This document shows, piece after piece, positions 58,768 to 64,000 of a stretch of DNA of 64,000 nucleotides. A program made the position numbers and the translations under genes. The DNA is from Chlorops oryzae (taxonomy: Eukaryota > Arthropoda > Insecta > Diptera > Chloropidae), in contig CM035808.1 in NCBI GenBank assembly GCA_020466095.1, positions 24,262,796 through 24,326,795 on the forward strand, written 5' to 3'. Numbering within the stretch: the stretch's first letter is position 1; each line of letters starts with the position of its first letter. Under the pieces are notes generated by a model. That model ran no database searches, was not told where the DNA came from, and saw nothing but the letters and a program-made list of their open reading frames with translations.

Positions 58768-60408
58768 CGAGAAAGTAATCCAAACAAAATGATGAATCTT
58801 CGATGGCATAACCGCTGACCATAATCTTATCAGTATTGTGGTCTTGAAGAAAACGCAAATCGATTGCCCAATCAAATTTTCAAGTGCTTTTCCATACGGA
58901 GACAGACAATTTTTTTTTATCGCTTATCATATCGGAGAAAAGTAATTAAGCACTTCATTTGATCGAAATTTTATTTTCAATTTTATTCATTTAATAAATA
59001 ATTAATTTTATTATTCAATATATTGACGTCTTTGGCGACACACAATTGCGCCAGTTGACGACTCAACCCGTTTTTTGGTTTTCATTTCTTTTGTTTTTCT
59101 GTTGAGAATTTCCCCCATGAAAGTGTTCCTTAATTGAAACCATTGGATATGAGCAATTTTAATTTAATCGCTGTGTCCTTCCTACTTGAACCCCCTGCAG
59201 TGCGTATTCAAAGCACGAGCCAAAGGTCAGTTGTATGCCAGCTAAAGCAGAAGGGCGTCATTTCCACGGAGCGCAATAGGAAGTGTTGAAAAATTCAAAA
59301 GAGTTCATAGAACGAGTTGCAAACGGTCGGTGAGAAGGAGAGGGAGAGGGAAGGGTGTTTTGAAAAACTATTAAATTCTCGAATTCGCAGCATCCTTACC
59401 TAGGCCAGTCAATTCGATTTGATGACAGGAAGTCGACGGGTCACACAATAAATCGTTTGGGAAACCCAAATGGCACACCCTAAAAAAAATTGTTCTTGCT
59501 TTCGAAAGCAATATTGCCACTTTGCTGCAGCGCTCGCTCTCCTCCGATTGCCGTGTTCGAGTTGCGTAGCATTTTGAAAATCAATTTTCCAATTTCATGA
59601 ATTGTACGAATTTAAAATTGACCGGAAAAAGGTAATAAGACGCCCAGAAAATTGCATAAATGTCGCAGGAGGCAGGCACCCCCTAATTTGGAAATGGAAA
59701 TTTTTATTGCTGCCTTCCCTTAAACACAGCAATTCCGTGGTTAATACGAACGTCATTGCGAAAGTAACAATTCGTTACACATGCTCAGTGGCTTCCAATC
59801 GGAGAAGTGTGCCTGCATTTCGAATATTATATGTTGTTAGCGCCGCGTTGCATATTTTGACAGCAAATATTTTTTCCGCTAAAGTTGCAAAAATTCGTTA
59901 CGCTTGCGTGTGTGTGTGTGTGTGTGGATATGAAAGCGATAAGAGGTTAGAGAAGGCACCCATTAGGGATTTCGTTGGATGGGGCGCAGATTCGACTGAA
60001 GTAACAATTGAAATTATTATTTTGGTATTCCTGTTTTTTTTTTTTTTGTTTATTCCATGCTCACATTAGGGAATATAGTTGATCGGATTTTTCTGATATT
60101 CCCCTTTGAAGTCTCTTTAGGGTTTACATGACGAAAACCTCGAAAGTCTCTAGAAATTTTCTAGTTTTTATTCGCTTTGACATTTGTCGCGTTTGAATTA
60201 AAAAAAAAAATAATAATATATATAAATACTCGTATATGTTAAATTTTGATTAAAATCAAATTTCAGTAAAAAGTTAATTGAATCGAAACTATTTTTTTAT
60301 TTTAATTATTTTTTTCAATAAAACGGGCTTACCAATGATTATTTTTAATTTCTAAGGAGATCTCAATGCATTATCCCCATGGCCTTCCATGGTTCTTTAA
60401 GGAACATT
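58768..60408. other. Intergenic DNA
   Basis: Upstream region of the Ser/Thr/Pro gene. A GT run lies at 59906-59926 and an AAGGAGAGGGAGAGGG purine run at 59334-59356. A 155-codon frame at 59.60-60.07 kb has no recognisable domain. Confidence 0.5.
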
Positions 60409-61300
60409 TTTATACCCGACACACTCTGTGTCGAGGGTATATTGCGTTTGTGTGGTTGTGTGTAACACCCAAGAACCAGTCGAGATAGACCATACAAAAT
60501 ATATATAGAAATGATCAGCGTCACCAGGAGATTCGATTTAGACATGTCCGTCCGTCTGTCTGTCTGTCTGTCCGTCTGTCTGTCCGTCTGTCTGTATACA
60601 GTTATCTTATCGAAGGAGTTGAGCTATCTTGACAAAATTTGGTATGCGTGCTCACGGGACATGAGTAAGAACAAGTTCGAGAATGGACCCGATCGGACCA
60701 TTTTTAGGGGTACCTCCAGTACTAGGGTCTGTTACGAAAATCACAAAAACTGCTCTAAAATCGAAGTTTTTCAAGATATTTTGATGAAATTTGATGTTTG
60801 ATCATATTTAAAGGCCAGTAATATTATTTCCAAAAATTGTAAAAGTGGGCGTGGCAGAAGGGCGGTTTTCAAAACTTGTCTCCTACACCCGTAATACAAA
60901 TGGACTTGAACGAAATTTGGCACTTATGGTTTTTTTGTAGTCTTAAACACCCTCCAAAAAAAATTTCTATGATCGGTCCATTTTTAAGGATACCTCCAGT
61001 ACTAGGGTCTGTCACAAAAAATCCAAAACTGCCTTAAAATCGGACTTTTTCGAAATATTTTAATGAAACTTAAAATTTGAGCGTATATTTAAGCCTCCGA
61101 TTATAGTTCAACAAAAATTGGAAAAGTGGGCGTGGCAAAGGGGCAGTTTTCATAAAGAAATTCAACAAAAGTCGGTATATAGGGCCCGTAATGGCCTTAA
61201 ACACCTCTTGATATTAAAAATTATATAATTATATATGTGAGTCTGTGTCGGGTATTCTATTGTCAGGCTCGCCTGACTATAACACCCTTACTTGTTTTAA
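60409..61300 (+). mobile_element. Most complete copy of the GTCCGTCTGTC dispersed repeat
   Basis: Runs from TATACCCGACACACTCTGTGTCG to GTCTGTGTCGGGTATTCTATTGTCAGGC...CCCTTACTTGTTTTAAC. The ends carry inverted TATACCCGACACA / TGTGTCGGGTATA-like motifs. Internal landmarks: GATTCGATTTAGACATGTCCGTC, a GTCTGTC array, two CGGACC.TTTTAAGG.TACCTCCAGTACTAGGGTCTGT blocks and two AAGTGGGCGTGGCA blocks, so the body is an internal duplication. Non-coding. Confidence 0.85.
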
Positions 61301-62049
61301 CTTTTTTTTTTAAACAAAATTAACACTTCTAGAACTTTCTCTTACATAACATATAAAATTCGAATTTATTATGGAAATTTTGAATTTTATATGAATTTTG
61401 AAATTTAAAACGCGTTTAAAGCTTACGCTTTAAAGTATGCAACGTATTTTTGTGATAGATTTATAATTTCCACTGCTTATTTTGCTCTTACTCCCTCACT
61501 TATAAAATTATAACTTTGACATTTACGCACGTATTTTGTTTACCTCATTTTGTTAGGTATAGAACCAACTTCAAATAAAAAACTATTTAGATTGCGATCG
61601 ATTTTTAGAAAAAATAAAATCATATATATTGTCATATATATCTTATTTTCTTTGCTAATCTTAAAATAAATCAAGAGGATGTCTTAAAAGTGGCAATTTT
61701 CTATCCTCAAAGCGATAAAAAAAAAATTGAATTTAAAAAATATTTTTTATATTAATGTAAAAAAAATGTACATGCAATTTTTTAAAGCATATATTTAGGA
61801 TTCATTCAGCTTTGAAAATTTTTCAAAATGGGAAATGAGTTGTCAATATTTGTATGAAAAATTTTTATCGAAATGTGACAAATTTTCCCATTGTTTTTAT
61901 GTTCAAAAACCGTGATAACCTCTTTTACAGACCTGATTAAGGTAGATATACAGGTTCCGCCAAGGATAACATATCGAAGAAACACTAAAAAATGATTAAA
62001 GTGATAGAAGGTAGAAAAAGAGTCGGGCGGGCGGGTTAAGCAAAGGCAT

Positions 62050-62805
62050 GCGGCATCATGAAAGGAATTTTTTAATTTTGTTGATTTTTCGATAGGTGCC
62101 ATCTAAAAACACTATGGAGACTACTTTTTAGATTTTTATTTTGAACGGTCCTTGAAATATCCTTGAAAATCCTTTTTTTAAGGCATTTTTCAAAATGTTA
62201 TTTCTCAACAACCAATTGAGATAGAGAGACGATTTATGCAGAATCCGTTAGATAATAAAACAAGGAAGCTAAAAAAAATTGTTTTTAATTATTACACTGG
62301 GAACATTTTTTTCACAAAACTAAAAAGAAAGTTTTGAATATTTTTTTCAGTGTATTCCCAGTTTCCCGCCACTCTATAATTTGTTTTTAAAAACACCCCT
62401 TAGTATTTACTTTCATTTAAAAGAAAAAAATATTCCAATCAGATGGCGCAGCAGTGCGATATTCAAAAAATTGCAAGTGCACCTATATGCTCCCAGTACT
62501 AATATCCAGTACAAATGTGTGCAATATGGTACAAAGACACATCACTCATACGCCAAGTCTTAAGTATAAAAATATTTTTTTAGCTTCCCTGTTTTATTAT
62601 CTAACAGAATCTGCTTAGATCGTCTCTCTATCTCAATTGGTTGTTGAGATATAAAATTTTGAGAAAAAGGCTTATTAAAAGAGGATTTTCCAGGATATTT
62701 CAAGGACCGTTCAAAATAAAAATCTAAAAAGTGGTCTCCACAGTGTTTTTAGATGGCACCAATCGAAAAATCAACAAAAATAAAAAATTCCTTTTATGAT
62801 GCCGC
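62050..62805. mobile_element. Foldback-like element, 238 bp inverted arms
   Basis: Left arm 62050-62287 (GCGGCATCATGAAAGGAATTTTTTAATTTTG...) and right arm 62568-62805 (...GATGCCGC) are inverted copies with roughly 90% identity by eye, apart from small indels. The 280 bp spacer has its own CACTGGGAACA / TTCCCAGT words and no gene. No target-site duplication was found. Confidence 0.85.
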
Positions 62806-63188
62806 AACTCGCCAGACCCTTTATGTATGTTTAAGGCCCATTTGCTACTCTTCCGATTAAAGTTTATCGTCACGATATCATCTCAAAATGTCAAAATTCT
62901 CATAGAAATTTTTTTATTTTTCGGAACGAAAACTTTAATGAGAACAGTAGCAAACGGGCTTATGCCTATTAAGATTAGTTCTTAATAAAAATAAATATTT
63001 CCATTCACTCAAAATGGGAAAATTGGGGAAATTTCCCAAGGCAATTTACAAAGCTGAATGAATTTCCCTTTTTATTTCTGGCTTAGAAGACTTAAGTTCA
63101 TAAGAAAAGTGTTTTGAGATCTCCTTAGAAAAATACCTGCAAACTGCTGTAATTTTCGTGTATTTTCATTTATCTTAGTTCCGATTAT
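62806..63188. other. Intergenic DNA
   Basis: AT-rich, nothing recognised before the mariner end. Confidence 0.5.
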
Positions 63189-64000
63189 ATTAGGTGTAGT
63201 AAAAAGAAATCCATTATTTTTGCATTAAATTGAGGGCTTTATTTAAGATAGTTAGAATGACCCGATTTAGGTCAAATATGCGCCGTTTTGTTCGATAACT
63301 TGTTGCCATTTTAAAGGTAATTTCATTATGCCTCTCTCATAGAAGCCCTCGTTCCTATTAGCAAAAAATTTAGACAGTCGAATTTCAGAAGCCTCTCTTG
63401 AAGCGAATGTTTCACCAGCAAAATTGTTCGCCATGGACAGGAACAGATGGTAATCACTTGGTGCCAGGTCCGGACTATAAGGTGGATGCAGAAGAACCTC
63501 CCAACCAAACTCCCGGAGCTTCTGGCGAGTCACTATCGATGTGTGTGGCCTGGCGTTGTCCTGATGGAACACAATTCCTCTCCTATTGGCCAAAGCTGGC
63601 CGCTTATGGGCGATTGCTTCCTTGAGACGGTCCAATTGTTGACAGTAGAGTTCCGAGTTAAGAGTTTTGCCGTATGGGAGCAGCTCATAGTAGATAATTC
63701 CCTGCCAATCCCACCAAACACACAGCAAAACCTTCCTGGCCGTCAATCCTGGCTTGGCCACCGTTTCCGCTGGTTCACCGTGTTTCGCCCACGACCGTTT
63801 TCGCTTGACGTTGTCGTAAGTGACCCACTTTTCATCACCAGTCACCAACCGCTTCAGAAATGGGTCGATTTTGTTGCGGTTCAGCAGCGATTCGCAGATA
63901 GAAATTCGGTCTATGAGGTTTTTTTGCGTAAACTCGTGTGGCACCCATACATCGAGCTTCTTTGTGTATCCAGCGTTATTCAAATGGTTCCAAACGGTTT
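63189..64000 (-). mobile_element. mariner transposon, partial (continues past the window)
   Basis: The left edge has TA followed by TTAGGTGTAGTAAAAAGAAATCC-type sequence, which fits a mariner terminal repeat, about 78 bases after the transposase stop. The other end lies outside the window. Confidence 0.75.
63267..64000 (-). CDS. mariner transposase, C-terminal part (DD34D), open to window edge
   Basis: Open frame from the window edge (…TVWNHLNNAGYTKKLDVWVPHE) to TAA at 63267, about 243 residues visible. The catalytic triad is in place: TGDEKWVTYDN (first Asp), FHQDNARPHTS (second Asp) and SPDLAPSDYHLF (third Asp, about 34 residues on). WVPHE and the YSPDLAPSDYH block are mariner signatures. 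The missing part is the N-terminal DNA-binding region. No stop or frameshift interrupts the visible part, so this copy is young or active, or was so recently. The subfamily is not assigned. An ATG is not needed because the start is off the edge. Confidence 0.93.
   Translation of the reverse strand, partial: TVWNHLNNAGYTKKLDVWVPHEFTQKNLIDRISICESLLNRNKIDPFLKRLVTGDEKWVTYDNVKRKRSWAKHGEPAETVAKPGLTARKVLLCVWWDWQGIIYYELLPYGKTLNSELYCQQLDRLKEAIAHKRPALANRRGIVFHQDNARPHTSIVTRQKLREFGWEVLLHPPYSPDLAPSDYHLFLSMANNFAGETFASREASEIRLSKFFANRNEGFYERGIMKLPLKWQQVIEQNGAYLT

Noticed and set aside
1..64000. CRISPR arrays, bacterial operons, phage or plasmid features
   Set aside because: The sequence is eukaryotic (spliced genes, TATA/polyA signals, fly mobile elements); tandem arrays here lack spacer structure.

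Overview
The window looks like nuclear DNA of a higher (brachyceran) fly. It is AT-rich, has short 56-169 nt introns with GTAAGT-type donors, TATA-box promoters, AATAAA signals, dense microsatellites, a mariner transposase and many short inverted-repeat transposons, including the dispersed fly repeat that carries a GTCCGTCTGTC run. The species cannot be named from sequence alone. There are few genes and they are far apart; most of the window is transposon debris and intergenic DNA.

Layout. At 0.95-2.2 kb (minus) there is a secreted Tyr/Pro-rich repeat protein. At 7.7-8.2 kb (plus) there is an intronless gene of the Sds3/BRMS1 family (Sin3-HDAC corepressor subunits). From 8.3 to 32.4 kb I see no convincing gene, only mobile elements: a 461 bp MITE-like element, a nested element with a seven-unit 101 bp tandem array at 19.3-21.5 kb, and a GAA/GAT-rich tract. 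At 32.5-40.6 kb (minus) lies the most interesting locus: an 8-exon gene for a 760-residue secreted modular protein, and two small two-exon secreted-protein genes that are paralogs of each other. At 41-54 kb there are again mobile elements, plus a hammerhead-like motif and a tRNA-like sequence. At 54.3-56.6 kb is a BTB-BACK gene beside an inverted, frameshifted copy of its own 5' part. At 57.7-58.7 kb (minus) is a secreted acidic Ser/Thr/Pro-repeat protein. The end holds a repeat copy (60.4-61.3 kb), a 756 bp foldback element and a mariner transposase that runs off the window.

How it fits together. The 32.5-40.6 kb genes appear to form one family. Each has a signal-peptide exon ending in an Asn-Ser-(Gln/Lys) stretch, then a phase-1 intron, then an exon with a G-D-x-N core followed by a hydrophobic V...Q..V/L...I/L pattern. 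The two small genes have one module. The large gene has seven modules in seven consecutive exons, all joined by phase-1 introns, with Pro-rich low-complexity inserts in three of them. All have TATA boxes 80-130 bp upstream of the ATG. With the two other repeat-rich secreted proteins (0.95 and 57.7 kb), this resembles a set of secretions from a specialised gland (glue, accessory-gland or egg-covering type), but the tissue is inference. I do not recognise the module as a known domain.

Exon models were read by hand from splice consensus, frame and paralogy; no transcript evidence was available.
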